From: Rhododendron vialii
Lineage: Eukaryota; Streptophyta; Magnoliopsida; Ericales; Ericaceae
DNA: 64,000 bases
Direction: 5' to 3'
Assembly (NCBI RefSeq): GCF_030253575.1
Contig: NC_080567.1
Location: forward strand, 38,735,001-38,799,000
Part shown: in pieces, positions 49,501-60,365 of the stretch
Numbering within the stretch: the first letter of the stretch is position 1
How the letters are laid out: every line of letters starts with the position of its first letter
The notes under the pieces: model-generated
The model's input: only the letters and a program-made list of their open reading frames with translations
What the model was told of the DNA's origin: nothing
The model's database searches: none
Made by a program: the position numbers and the translations under genes

Positions 49501-51991
49501 CAGTTTTGGGGACTCCATCGTTTTCTATACAGACTGTCCCTTCAAAAAAAATCTTGAAATTGTCTTTGCATTACATGTTAATTTTCCTGTTAGATGACTT
49601 GCTACCGAGCCTTGGGTTCTGTTTAACTTAGAGTCTAATGTCTTTGAGATTAATTTGGGGTGCACACCTTCCAATTTGGTTATATACAAGGCATAATACC
49701 TTCTCTTTTACAATGTGTGGATTGTGGTAGTTCTCGACTACCTTCTTTCTCTCTTTTGAAAATTTAATTCTGTTTCACAATCTTCTCTTCCTTCTTTATA
49801 TGTTTTGACAAGATTTTGTGATCTCATCGTGCAGCAAGACAATTTCACAGGCAGCGGTTGTTGCATTTTTCAATAGTCTGGCAGAGGGTGGCCTTCAAGC
49901 ATCGGCACTGGTACTTTTCCTCATTTAGAATGCGATTCTTTTAATCAACTTGGTCCAGAGTCTATTATCCTGTTTCCCACGGTTTCCCAACAACTGCAAG
50001 CCAAATAAAGGGATCATACGCGTATATCAGTGATTTTACAGTTTGAGCCAGATAGTAAAATTAGAAACCAAAGACTTCTACAAAAGGATAGGCTTTAATA
50101 GTGATTAGGGACTGAAAGAGCCTACAGGTCGAGCAAATATTAGAAGAGCTTTAAAAGGCCTAGGTACCAAAAGAGCCTCTGGTCAACATACTTTGATAGC
50201 TCCCTTGGACAATGATAGATGACTAGCAAGTAGCAAGACACAACAACATATCACACTCGCTAATCATAATGGCTAGAGAGAGATTGCGATTATTGTTCGA
50301 ATTAAAGGAGTCAAATCGACATCAGATCAAGGACAATTAAAAGAAGCCAAAGTAAAGAGTGCTGCTTCTATAAGCATTTCCTTATACAACCCATAAAAAT
50401 TAGCTGCATATCGCCTTATTTGATATTGCACTAGCATCTGAAAACTGCTGATGAAGTCTAACTTGCGTTGATGCAGTATTTCTTCAAGGCCCGGTTTCAC
50501 TTCACCAAAAATCAGTATGCTGATGTAATGCTAATTATGGGAATTGCGGGGACTATATCACAGGCATGTCTTTCATGAGTTTGCACAGCTAATTTCTTTT
50601 TCTTATGCTACAGTCCGTTTTGTAACTATCCATCCACCTGTATCTTTACACTTGAATATTGGAGTCCTGCAGATGATTTTCATGCCCTTGTTGGCTCCTG
50701 TTGTAGGAGAGGAGAAGTTGCTTTCTGTGGCGCTCTTTGGGGGATTTTTATGTGTAAGCGCTTCATATCCCTTTGTTACGTGCTTCTATGATCATCTGTG
50801 AGAGGGTTAGAGAGATTTTAGAAATTGTGAACCTGATGGTGATCTTTTACTCTGGTGTTATGCAGATGCTAATGAACAGTATAGCATGGTCAATTTGGGT
50901 AAGCCCTTTTCTACTACATTGGCAAGCTTCTTACAGACTTTTACTCAGTTTAATCTTGTCCTTGTTTAATTCTCAACCTTTACCATTGCTGTACGAATCC
51001 TGCAGGTTCCTTATGTCGTTGCTGCGTTCGGTATTTTCACTTCCTTCGCATCCCCTTGTGTAAGTCCTTACATAAATCAGTGAGTTCAGTTTTGCCCTTG
51101 GTGTTGTCTTTCTGTATAACAGGGTATGCCATCTTGAAATTTTTTATCCTTGATTTCTATAATACATCTGATGCACGAAAAGGACCAAGTTATGCAATAA
51201 TCTGTTTTTTTTAGCAGATTATGCAATACTCTGTTACGTACTAATAATCTCAATGTTTCTCACTTGTGCAGCTTCGCAGTATCGTATCAAAACAAGTTGG
51301 GCCAAATGAGCAGGTATTCTTTTCTAAAAAGAAGGTTGTCGGATCTTTAAGGGGAAGTGAAAAATAATATCCCATCTTGCCTAGAACATATCCTTTTCCA
51401 TGCTTCGTCTGATATGATTATCAAAACTTACATCAGGGGATTGCTCAAGGATGCATTTCCGGCATAAGTTCCTTTGCCAACATCATCTCTCCCTTCATAT
51501 TTAGTCCTCTTACAGGTCTGTCAATAGATCATGACAATGTTATTTTCTAATACGTGTGAAAATTATTGAATTATTTCCCAAACTAATATGCATTCTCCCG
51601 TTTCAGATTTATTCCTATCCAAGAGAGCCCCCTTTTATTTCCCTGGTTTCAGTATTATGTGCAGTGGATTTGCAACGGTATGACTGTTTTTTTTTTTTTT
51701 TTTTTATCACCACGGTATGACTGTTTATTTTCCATAAAAGTGCAAGCTAAATCCTACAAGCAGAGTTCTTCGAGAAAGATTGTTTTCCACCACGTTAAGT
51801 TTTGCAAATAGTTTCAGTCTGTTGCGGCCGTTCCATCGGTCGTGATGGTTTACTTAGTTCTTTGTTCATGGAGTCGGCCTAAAAATCATGTCATTATTAT
51901 TGTGCAGATGGTAGCCTTCATCCCAAGTTTATTGATAAGGGCTGTTCCTCCTTCGAGCAAAAAAGTCAGTTGCGACGATTGTGAGGCCTAG
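37272..51991 (+). CDS. Major facilitator superfamily transporter, MFSD14/HIAT1-like, 14 exons, 450 aa
   Basis: Predicted 12-span membrane transporter of the plant group annotated as tetracycline-transporter-like (Arabidopsis At2g16970-At2g16990 from memory); substrate unknown. Exons: 37272-37436, 39843-39954, 45560-45672, 47964-48086, 48314-48546, 49835-49910, 50477-50563, 50673-50753, 50866-50898, 51006-51059, 51272-51313, 51437-51515, 51607-51677, 51908-51991. All join in phase. MFS motif A is visible as GSLSDVYGRK after the second membrane segment. A cytosolic middle loop with HPILTTEEEEEE separates the two six-span halves. The intron after 50563 begins GC (CAG/GCATGT) and has no usable GT nearby. 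Introns 1-3 (2.4, 5.6 and 2.3 kb) are filled with MITEs and duplications. The frame is open throughout, so the gene looks intact. Confidence 0.92.
37437..37460 (+). repeat. (GTAT)n microsatellite at the first splice donor
   Basis: Six GTAT units begin exactly at the donor of intron 1, so six GT dinucleotides follow each other at 4-bp spacing. Further downstream an (AT)n tract spans 37496-37529. Confidence 0.9.
38058..38447. mobile_element. Tourist-like MITE in MFS intron 1
   Basis: Left end AAAGCATCTCCAAC and inverted right end GAGCATCGCCAAC. TTA target duplications at 38055-38057 and 38448-38450. About 390 bp, AT-rich, non-coding. Same superfamily as 30792-31157 but a different family. Confidence 0.8.
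39965..40845 (+). repeat. Duplicated segment, copy A (MFS intron 2)
   Basis: Begins 10 bp after the exon 2 donor with TTATATTGCTCC and runs to CAGCAGGCCCTCCGTCCC. Copy B follows at 41058. Copy A carries an extra 132-bp MITE at 40439-40570. The copies are about 93-95 percent identical outside it. Confidence 0.88.
40439..40570. mobile_element. 132-bp MITE with matching empty site
   Basis: Inverted ends contain GAAATT(G/A)AATTCTACAC. The 8-bp duplication TTGAATTT flanks it (40431-40438 and 40571-40578). The corresponding position in copy B (41509-41516) has a single uninterrupted TTGAATTT. This proves insertion after the duplication, or precise loss from B. Confidence 0.88.
40863..41045 (+). 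repeat. Direct repeat of about 185 bp, copy 1
   Basis: ATTGAATTATAGAACAAATC through GGATGACCTGTT. The same sequence occurs at 42682-42865 with about 15 changes. It separates copies A and B of the larger duplication. Confidence 0.8.
41058..41785 (+). repeat. Duplicated segment, copy B (MFS intron 2)
   Basis: Direct copy of 39965-40845 without the 132-bp MITE. The left edge lies just after the 185-bp repeat, which may have helped the duplication. Confidence 0.88.
41839..42053. mobile_element. Stowaway-type (Tc1/Mariner) MITE, 215 bp
   Basis: Ends CTCCCCCCGTCCCATAATATTT and the inverse AAATATTACGGGACGGAGGGAG. Flanked by the TA dinucleotide on each side (41837-41838 and 42054-42055). The inverted ends extend over about 50 bp. 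Non-coding. Confidence 0.93.
42056..42325. mobile_element. Inverted-repeat MITE next to the Stowaway element
   Basis: Inverted arms of about 80-90 bp: TACAAAAAAATA and AAATTTTAAAATAAT blocks on the left face their complements on the right. It begins directly at the Stowaway target site, so the two may be nested. The superfamily is not determined. Confidence 0.6.
42682..42865 (+). repeat. Direct repeat of about 185 bp, copy 2
   Basis: Partner of 40863-41045. It is preceded by ACTCCATCCGTCTTAATTTCC, a Stowaway-like end, so both copies may be parts of an old Stowaway-related element. Confidence 0.75.
42866..44977. other. MFS intron 2, central part
   Basis: AT-rich intron DNA. It contains a 28-bp tandem pair at about 43546-43601 and a possible single Tourist-type end (GAGCATCTCTAACAT near 43077) without a partner. 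No gene is seen. Confidence 0.5.
44978..45346. mobile_element. Tourist-like MITE in MFS intron 2
   Basis: Ends GAGCAAGTTTACCGG and inverted GAGCAAGTTTATCAG. TTA target duplications at 44975-44977 and 45347-45349. 369 bp, non-coding. It lies about 210 bp before exon 3. Confidence 0.85.
46110..47835 (+). mobile_element. Probable solo LTR in MFS intron 3
   Basis: A GC-richer block inside AT-rich intron has LTR-like order: long upstream part, TATA box CCTATAAATACC at about 47384-47395, then a 400-bp leader ending near CCAACA. Sense orientation to the gene. Ends are estimated; no partner LTR, interior or target duplication was found. The open frame at 46796-47116 on the minus strand has no motif. 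Confidence 0.45.
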
Positions 51992-53069
51992 ACGTGAGGA
52001 TTTCTATGGTTTTACAGAAGGAAACCTCTTTATAACTGAATCACCAGGGAATATAAATTATAGAAACAACAAAGTAAGTGCGGAATTGTGATTGTGTAGA
52101 TAGATGGACCGTTGAATGGTTTCTTGCCGTATTTCATGACTTTTTTCAGATGTGAAAGAACAATCAAATCAATACAAAAGTGAAGAATACTAAAAAAACA
52201 TATTATTGATGTCCAAAGTTTACAAACTACGAACTACTGATACGCAAGTTATACTACTCGTAAGGCAATAAAAACTAATCCTGAAGCAGATTCATATTCT
52301 GTGTCACGGCCACTATGGTCCTATTATTTGTGGGGAAAACCTTTAGCCCCTTTGATTTAAATGCAAAATGGTTTCTTCATTTCCCTCCTTCCTAGGTATG
52401 ACTGGCAGCCATCTGTTCGAGTCGTTCGACAAGCAGTTTTTAAAACTGAAATCCTTCTAATTTCTTCTGGGACTACTACTTATAACTTACTCTCGCGGCC
52501 TCGCCACTACATTGTAACCCCATTAATCTTTCCATCTGCCCTAAGATTTTGGCAGATATAAAAACCATCAACTGTTTGTTCATTCGCCATTTGCCAGTTA
52601 TTTATGAAATAACTGTATTTGTATTTGAGAAATTCATCTGTCTCGTATATCAGCAGGGACTTAATTTGTGGTGTAAAGTGTGAACAATAACCTACATATT
52701 AACATCGGAACAATCTCATAAACAGCATACAGAAATCCAAGGTGTTCCCCTCTCGAAACACTAGGTGTAATTGAAAAGTTTTCCCGCAAAAATGTTTGTC
52801 CTAGCAGTTTGTAAAAGTGTACCTTTCTTGCAAAACTTTCCATAAACCAAACACATTTTATATTTTATTTCCTCCTTTAGTTCATATTCCTGCACAATAT
52901 CTCTTCAAAAAATGAAGCCAGAAACAAATACTCTTTGAAAGCTAGCTATGAACAAATAGAAGATTTACTGGAGAAAAAATTGAACCAAAAAACTTTAAAT
53001 AGTGTAACCTATATTGCTAAATTCTGTACAAGTCCCGTAAAACAGAGACTTTTGTGCAGGATCAATAAA
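51992..53069. other. Convergent 3' ends of the MFS and WD40 genes
   Basis: About 1.1 kb that should hold the 3' UTR of the MFS gene (left) and of the WD40 gene (right). No additional gene is seen. Confidence 0.6.
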
Positions 53070-56000
53070 TTAAAGCAGGTCTTCAGCACTGGAGGTATCA
53101 CTGCCTTCATCTGAGGAACCATCACTTACATGCCATGACAGGCTCAGCAATCCCTCTTTGTGGAGCAGAGTTCTCTCCGTTGCTCTCTGGATTTGTACAC
53201 CACCTTTGCAGTGAAACAACTGTAAAATCAAGTCCTGGGTTGAAACATGTGGTCGGAAACAGAAAGTACAAATCATTAGTGTAAGCATCACCATCAGCAT
53301 AACACTATCCCCATCATCGTCACCATCGTCATTACTATCAGCCATTATTGCAATTGTCACCACCCTTACCACAAGCTTCATCATCGTTGTTGTCATCATA
53401 GGAATCATCAGTACCATCACAACTGAAACCATCAGAATGTTCACCAAAACCATCACCAGCATCGGAATCATCGTCATCGTCATCGTCGCTAACACCATAT
53501 TCATTGTCATCGTTGCCATCATCATCGTCATCACTTGCACCATTACCATCCCCATCATCATAATCATACTCAAACTCAGACTCAGACTCAGACTCGTCAT
53601 CATCTTCCTCGTCGATTTCAGATATGGTGAAGAAACTTAATCGATTAGGTCTCTGAACCTCGTCAAAAAGAAAAGTATAGAAATTAGAACTTCTCCAGTC
53701 CTTGTGGATTCGTTTTGGATTTTCTAGGTTTGGATCTTTGAAGGTTAGGATAGACCCAAAGAGAAGGCAACCTACGTCTACAACCATCGGTCACAACACA
53801 ACAATATCAGTACCCATGCAATCCCCAATCGATGGGGTATCGAGGGAGGAGTGGAGACATACCTAAACTTTGGTAATATAAGTTCAAAGTGGCTGCTCTT
53901 AGAAAAATCTACCGCTGAAATAGTGCCCACCCATATCTCCCAAAATAGAGGAACTCAAGGGACATTATGCCCCCAGATCCAAGCCGGAGGGCATAACCTA
54001 CAACCATAGCGCTAAAAGAAATCCACACAATGATGAAAACTACAGGAAAATATATGACGTTGAGAACTCAGTGAGACAATAACCAAAATAATTGAGTAAC
54101 CGAGATGAGACTAGAGACACACAAGACAACTGTAATGAGAACCGCGAATGCCTAAACATAGCAGAATAAGTGCTAAAAGAATAGGACAACTGACATTGCA
54201 CAGGAGATCATGAAGTACAACACGGTTGTTCAGGCACCAGAAAGAATGTTTCCCAACACCCAGAACTGGAAGGTCTTTAAGTTTCTTAGAACACAATGTA
54301 GAAAGCTTGACTGAAATGGCTAATGTAAACAACACCACCATGCAATAATCCAACAACTAACAAACTGGTTCAGTTTCAAGAGTCAGAATCTCAGCACACC
54401 AGGACAAGATGGTAAGCATAGGTCGTGTTTTCCAACTTCCGAAGCTAATTTCACCTTACTTCACAAATACATGATACATATAAAAATGATAAACCTCAGG
54501 CCAGAACTTGAGACAGCACCAAATATTTGATTTATTTCAAACATTTAAACTACTAATAGCCAAGCATACCTTTTCAATGTTTGTAGGCAGAGACATTCTC
54601 TCAAGGGCTTTCGGAGTCCATACTTTTATGCTGTCTTCTATTCCACTGCTGACAAGAACAGTGGAATGAGGATGAGACTCAATGCAGTTCACCACATGTT
54701 CATCTGCTTCCATAACACGAATGAGCTCCCCGCCCTTCTTCTTCCAAATGAAAATCCGGCCACAGTCTGACCCACTCACAACATACTCACATTTAGGCCC
54801 AAAGAAGTTTACACCCTTCACTGTTTCAAAGTTCTTATGGCCCTTGTAGACTTGAGGACCAACTTTAACATCCACATCTGAAGGAGGTGATGCTGACTTC
54901 TGCTCTGGTCCCATTTCACCTGCATCACCGCCCAAAGACAGAGGAGAAGCTGGAGGTGGATTGGGTCCCAATCCCATCTCTCTTGTAAAGAGATAAATAA
55001 ATTCATCACTATAGGAGACAAGTAGCTCACTAAGATCCGAGAAAGCCAAGCCTGTTATTGCCACTTGCTCGTGACCAATCAAATGTGGAGGGCAAAAGTA
55101 GTCAGTAGGCTGACCAAAATCAGTTGAACCATCCCTTTTATATTTACGTATATCATAAAGTCGAGTGTACTCATCTAACCCTGCAATACCTATCAGATTA
55201 GGATTCCTTGGATCTATTGCAATTGCATTTAGATCAATACTGAAACTGCTGTCAAGTAGGGACTGGCAAGTAAAAAGTTGTGTGGCAGCTCCAGTTCTCA
55301 GATCAAACTGTTAAAATAAACATCTATGTCAAAGTCAATCATAGAAAGAAGTTTGGACAAGCGGGGAAAGCAGAAATTTAAAAAGTATGAAAAACAAAAG
55401 GCATATTACAAACATCAATACATCTAGATTTTCTAACAGAAGAACAAACCAAAAATATAGAAAGTAAAATGAAATTTTCAGTGAAGTGAATTTAATCATA
55501 CATGCTGAACTAATCCATCCTCTCTGCAGGTGTAAAAAATATGAGGGCTTCCAGGTTCAATGGCCAACTTATGAGCTCGACCCTCATGCTTCCCCAGTAG
55601 TTAACAAAAGGCATATTACAAACATCAATACATCTAGATTTTCTAACAGAAGAACAAACAAAATATAGAAAGTAAAATGAAATTTTCAGCGAAGTGAATT
55701 TAATCATACATGCTGAACTAATCCGTCCTCTCCGCAGGTGTAAAAAATATGAGGGCTTCCAGGTTCAATTGCCAACTTATGAGCTCGACCCTCATGCTTC
55801 CCCAGTAGTTTAGTGTCCACTTCCCCGCGTTCAAGAATTTGAGTGTGTCTTACCTACAATCGGACAATGCTTTGTTCAAAAACTTGCACTTATTAAGTCC
55901 TTAGTTCAAGAGATACAGCCTTCATAATAAAATCTAAAAGCACCACAAATAAGCGTGAAATCCCTTGGCAGGAAGGAACTCTTTCTTTTTTTTTAATCAG

Positions 56001-57685
56001 CAGGAAGGAACTCTTGAGCGAAGAATGCCTCCATAAGTGGCAGCATATATCTGATAATGACTATGTTCATCTTCCAAACGCATGATCTACAAATGTTCAC
56101 TTGGGAGAAATAGCCTCCCCTGTTCTTTGATGCTTTGATTTTAGGACATTCAAAAATGTCAATCTGTGCACCTGGTAGTTTCAAATCACACTTCTCACCA
56201 TGGAGAACTTCCATATAGATTCTATTACCAGGCACAACGCAGCTGTTAAACTAGTCCTGCTGTCCTTAACAAGGAGTTCAAGAAAGCAAATTACCTGCCC
56301 ATCAGCAGCACAGGTAACAATGGTTCTGTCTTCCGTGTAAGGCATGATCTTCGCTTGGAAAACATTATCATAATGACCAGAATGAAATGAGAGCTTAACA
56401 TGCCCAGTTTCCCACTCCCAGAATATGACTCTCCTGTCATCGGAGCCCGACACAAGAATATCACCATCTTCATTGAAGCTAACTGTGTTAACACAGCCTC
56501 TGTGTTTTTCCAGCTTTCTGAAGAGATCAAGTCGAAGCACAAGATCCTGTAACAGGAGAAAAAAAAAATCCCATTAAAGCTTTGTTGCATGCAAACACCT
56601 CCTAATATTGTTGAACATGTTAAATGTAAGTTTAACGCATTTAACGCAAAACCAATTGAAAATTCGTGGATAGATCACCCAAGTTCTTAGACTCGCTTGC
56701 ACGTGTGACCCCTAACTTGCACGTAGAGAGGTAAATAAAGGATTCAGCTCATGGTATGACAATGAAACATAAAGTGCACTTATGGCACAAATAGAGGATA
56801 TATGTTTCAGAAGTACCTGATAAAGCATCAAACTCAAAAACAATGGATAAGGGTAGATAGGCAGCTCATATGCGATTTTGCCCTTTGGAGGTGGTAACTT
56901 AACATGGGACAAGCTCCAACAAAAAGTAGCATAACTTAAGCCTTTCGGATTTACCTCACTTGCCACAAATGAAGACTGAAGAACAAAAGTGTACACCCAA
57001 ATAGATCAAATTCCTAATGAAAATGAAAACATATAGACAACCCATGTACTTCAGTATAAATCACGTAACCACGTAACTGAAAAGCTATGGAAACTAAGCC
57101 TTCTCTAGGTACATGAACAAACAAAACATTTTGCACAAACTGCATATTAAACCACAAAATTTGCTGCTGAAATGCTATGGAAACAAAGTTGTACACACAC
57201 ACACACACAAGCAAATTAATATCTCCAGCAACAACAAGAAGCCACAGAAAAAACACAAAGTTTTTCGACCACGCGTAAGATGGGCGCAGGATCATGGGAT
57301 TAAGCATAGTGCCAAGTTCTTGTTTTTGGTGTCATTGTGTCAAGGTAATATCAAAATAGCAAACCATCCAAAGTAAAGACTAGGGCACTTAAAATGAACA
57401 AGTTACTCAAGCTCGCCCGCCTCTTTTTGACTCGTTAAGAGTTGGTTCCAAATCGGGTTTGCGCATAAACTACTAAATTTGTCTCAATACAATGAGAATG
57501 ATAAGTAACATTCAGGAAAAAGATAGTCCTATCAGGAAAGAGGTTATGAATAATAGTAAGAAAGAAGAAAGCACCTCCGAAGCGGCGAAGCGGTGGGCGA
57601 AGTTTCTTGTAGAGAGTTGGCCGACCTCACGCTGCCAAACATTCACAATCGCCGTGTCCAGCCTCGTCTTCGGCCTCTTTCTCAT
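53070..57685 (-). CDS. DCAF8: DCAF8-type WD40 protein (CUL4-DDB1 substrate receptor)
   Basis: WD40 beta-propeller protein of the DCAF8 family, which links substrates to CUL4-DDB1 ubiquitin ligase. Exons on the minus strand: 57685-57575, 56546-56295, 55853-55710, 55307-54570, all in phase 0, giving 415 residues. Clear repeats include KHRGCVNTVSFNEDGDILVS, DDRRVIFWEWETG, HEGRAHKLAIEPGSPHIFY and VVSGSDCGRIFIW. DWD-box-like FDLR and YDIR motifs are present; the family uses such motifs to bind DDB1. Two last exons fit in phase: 53658-53338 (106 residues, a long Asp/Glu-rich tail) or 53234-53070 (54 residues, ending SDGSSDEGSDTSSAEDLL, the usual family end). They may be alternatives. Nearest Arabidopsis relative from memory: At4g35140. 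Confidence 0.9.
53338..53658 (-). CDS. Alternative acidic last exon of the WD40 gene
   Basis: Minus-strand acceptor TTTTTGACGAG precedes a frame that starts VQRPNRLSFFTISEIDEEDD and continues as about 75 residues dominated by Asp, Glu, Ser and Gly, made of GAT/GAC triplets, to a stop. It joins exon 4 in phase 0. No donor keeps frame into the 53234 exon, so it is a terminal exon or non-coding. The triplet repetition suggests expansion. Confidence 0.5.
   Translation of the reverse strand, partial: VQRPNRLSFFTISEIDEEDDDESESESEFEYDYDDGDGNGASDDDDDGNDDNEYGVSDDDDDDDSDAGDGFGEHSDGFSCDGTDDSYDDNNDDEACGKGGDNCNNG
55393..55811 (-). repeat. Tandem duplication copying part of WD40 exon 3
   Basis: Two copies of about 208-210 bp: 55393-55602 and 55603-55811. 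The right copy contains the 3' part of the real exon 3 with its donor. The left copy (exon-like part 55502-55602) has the same donor and coding sequence with a few changes but no acceptor, so it is a dead exon fragment in the intron. Confidence 0.9.
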
Positions 57686-59560
57686 TTCCGATAGAAGCGC
57701 CGCGCGATTTCTACAATGACCAGCTTATGTGTGAGTATATATATATAATATATGTAGATTTCCCGAGAGAGAGAGAGAGAGAGAGAGAGGTTTCGGGCTG
57801 TCGCTCTCAAGGCTTGATCCTATAAGAAGAGACAAATCGGATTTGGTTAGGCTATGTTTGCGACTGAGATCCCCCGTCCGACTCCCCCTGTTCGATCAGT
57901 TTGTCTCACTCCTTTCGGCCATTAATCTCGCAAATTAACGGCTGATATGGACTGAGCATATTTTACTCCAAAACGATGTCGTTTTGAGAAAAAAGTGATC
58001 GGCTCATCTCAGCTGTTGATTTGCGAGACCAACAGCTAGAGGGGTAGGATAGGCGGGTCGGACAGGAGATCCGGGGAACGGAAAAGAAAAGAAAGGAAGA
58101 AAAAATAAAATGGGCAGAAAATGAGAGAAAAATGAGGAAAAAATTACTACTACTATTTATTACACCTAAATTTTTTATTTTCTTCTTTCTTTCACTTTCT
58201 CTTTCAACCAAACAATAAAATCTTCTTCTTTTATTTTCCTTAAGTTCCAAATGGAGTCTTTGGGATTTTTGCAGTCAATATCACATTGATGGGATCAAGC
58301 TGGTGGGGGAGTCAATTTGCTGATAGAGACGTGGCAAAATCGATTCACAATCCCAAGCGGTTTGAAAGGGGAAATTATGTGGTGGTGTTAAGGTACCGTT
58401 ACCGCGTAGTGTTTCAAAACAACGGAGGAATAATTACTCTTTCGATTCAGTCATCTGACAGAGTAGAGAACTCCTAGTATTGGCCGTTTTGACACTTTTC
58501 ACCAAATTTGTGGCACAATCTATTTTAGTTGTATTTTTCTTCTTAATTTTTATTAAATTTGAATAATTTTATGTCCCATCATCACAATGAGAAGAATTGA
58601 AAAAATATAACAGTATAGATTGATGTTAAAAAAAAAAAAAACTATAATGGTAAAAATAGAAATACTCTTTTAGTCGTCAATATGTCGAGACGAAAGATGT
58701 AATATTTGTACCAAATCTAGTAGTAGCATGTAGTTAGGCTCTGTTGTTGTACTATTTGTTTTCCAGGTGGTGTTGAGTTGAGTTGTGCTGTGTTAGGGGC
58801 CTTAGGGCGTGTCCCTTTTTTTTATAAAAAGGAATCTGTTCAAAAAAATTAAAACAAGGAAGCAACTATGCTGAAATTATAATAGGGGCTTAATTCCAAT
58901 CCACAAGACATTTATACTACATTAGTCAAATGTCTTAGGAAGATGGATATCCTATCCTGCCAAAAGAGAACACCACAATGAAAGGGAGCTTCCTGCATTT
59001 GACAGATGCCTATGAACAAGATTGAAAACAAAAACACAAACCAAAGCCCCAACTTAAAAAGACCCAACACACTGCCTTGTGACTTCTCATGTCAAGGTAC
59101 CAAAACAGCTAGGTTTCAGCTTTGGTAGTAATGCAGTAGACATTTCCTTCTCGCTCTTCCCTGCTCAGGCTTCCTGCATTTTATCCAAATTTGCTAATCA
59201 GGAAATAAAATACCATTGTTAAGAACTTGTAGATTGATCCTTTCTCAGCAAAAAGAATACTAGTATAATTTAACTCTTTAAGAGTTTATTTTACTATTAT
59301 CATTGAGCTACATTGACCTGGACATTTCAACGATATGAGAAGGTCCCAACTATACAATCCACAAACAATATAATAAGCCCAACATTCACTAATGTTGCCA
59401 GGAATTTTCCTTCTAACTAATGTTGTTTCACTCAAATATTCGTTGCTAATGCATTAATGCTTCATTATTATCTGGCACCAGCGCCAATTTTATTTTTGGC
59501 ATTTACGGGGTTTACAGCTGGTGCGAGACTCTCTCTGAGTAAAATTACCTTTTTTTTATG
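57686..59560. other. Intergenic DNA upstream of the WD40 gene
   Basis: The WD40 leader holds (GA)n at 57765-57789 and an AT tract at about 57735-57752. The remaining ~1.7 kb shows no supported gene; small frames at 57963-58250 and 58286-58477 lack coding character. Confidence 0.55.
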
Positions 59561-60365
59561 GATTGTGTGAAGGTGTCTGAGATCTTGGTGTTCACATTTT
59601 ATGAAATCGAGTAGTGCAAAACATGTATTTTCTTGGACGTAAATAAATGCATTTCCATAGAGCTATTTCAATTTTTTTTCACCAAATTAAAGTGCTAAAA
59701 AATAAAAATATCATATGGAGAAATATATTTTTTGAGGGTTTGAAAATGCACGTATTCCTATAGTGGACAACACTTAAAAGGGACGGAGAGAATAACGTCT
59801 ATTACCAGTTTCCATAGATACAGAATACAGAAGAAACAGTAGTAATAAGAACCATGCTGATACAAGCAATACCAAATTCCTAAACAAAGAGTTGGATTTT
59901 GCAGTCAATTTCTCTCATTACTTGTGCAAAAATGCTACTGGTACAGCAGCTGCTGTACAGCAGCTGCTGTACAGCAGCTGCGTACAGATCCTCTTTGCGC
60001 CCGCCTCGGGTCTCGCAAAGATGATCGGAGCCGCTCATTTTGTTCAAAATACGTCGGCTAAATTTTGAAGCAAAGTTGGACGATTCATAAACACCCTTCC
60101 CGATATCGGATTGAGGTGATTTTTTTCAGGGACCTTAAACGACGTATTTTGAACAAAATGAGCGGCTCCGATCATCTTTGCGAGACCCGAGGCGGGCGCA
60201 AAGGGGATCTGTACGCAGCTGCTGTACAGCAGCTGCTGTACCAGTAGCACAACTCTTACTTGTGTGTGCTCCGACGCACATGAGCTTCAGAAACAAAAAA
60301 AGGAACAAATGAATCTTACCGACGCACCTCACTCAAACCTGCAGTCAATTTCCGGAGCGCCACAG
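59561..60365. repeat. Direct repeat, copy A, left of the MEF9 gene
   Basis: Starts GATTGTGTGAAGGTGTCTGA and matches 63546-64000 at roughly 97 percent apart from a 329-bp MITE plus its 9-bp duplication. Within it, GGGACGGAG near 59779 is a Stowaway-like end. Confidence 0.92.
59927..60255. mobile_element. Mutator-type MITE with matching empty site, 329 bp
   Basis: The 9-bp repeat TTACTTGTG lies on both sides (59918-59926 and 60256-60264). Inverted ends of about 120 bp are nearly identical, beginning with a TGCTACTGGTACAGCAG block and including GATGATCGGAGCCGCTC. The left end has three, the right end two, TACAGCAGCTGCTG units. Copy B of the surrounding repeat has one uninterrupted TTACTTGTG near 63904-63912. 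Long TIRs and 9-bp duplication indicate the Mutator superfamily. Non-coding. Confidence 0.93.

Noticed and set aside
53070-53603. 177-residue Met-rich frame
   Set aside because: Its last 54 codons are the real terminal WD40 exon; the Met-rich part is the out-of-frame reading of the GAT repeats.
53437-53640. Ile/Val-rich plus-strand frame resembling membrane segments
   Set aside because: Antisense of the Asp-rich repeats; ATC/GTC triplets mimic a hydrophobic protein.
60044-60332. Frames on both strands inside the CAGCTG-rich MITE
   Set aside because: They follow the inverted repeats of a non-coding element.
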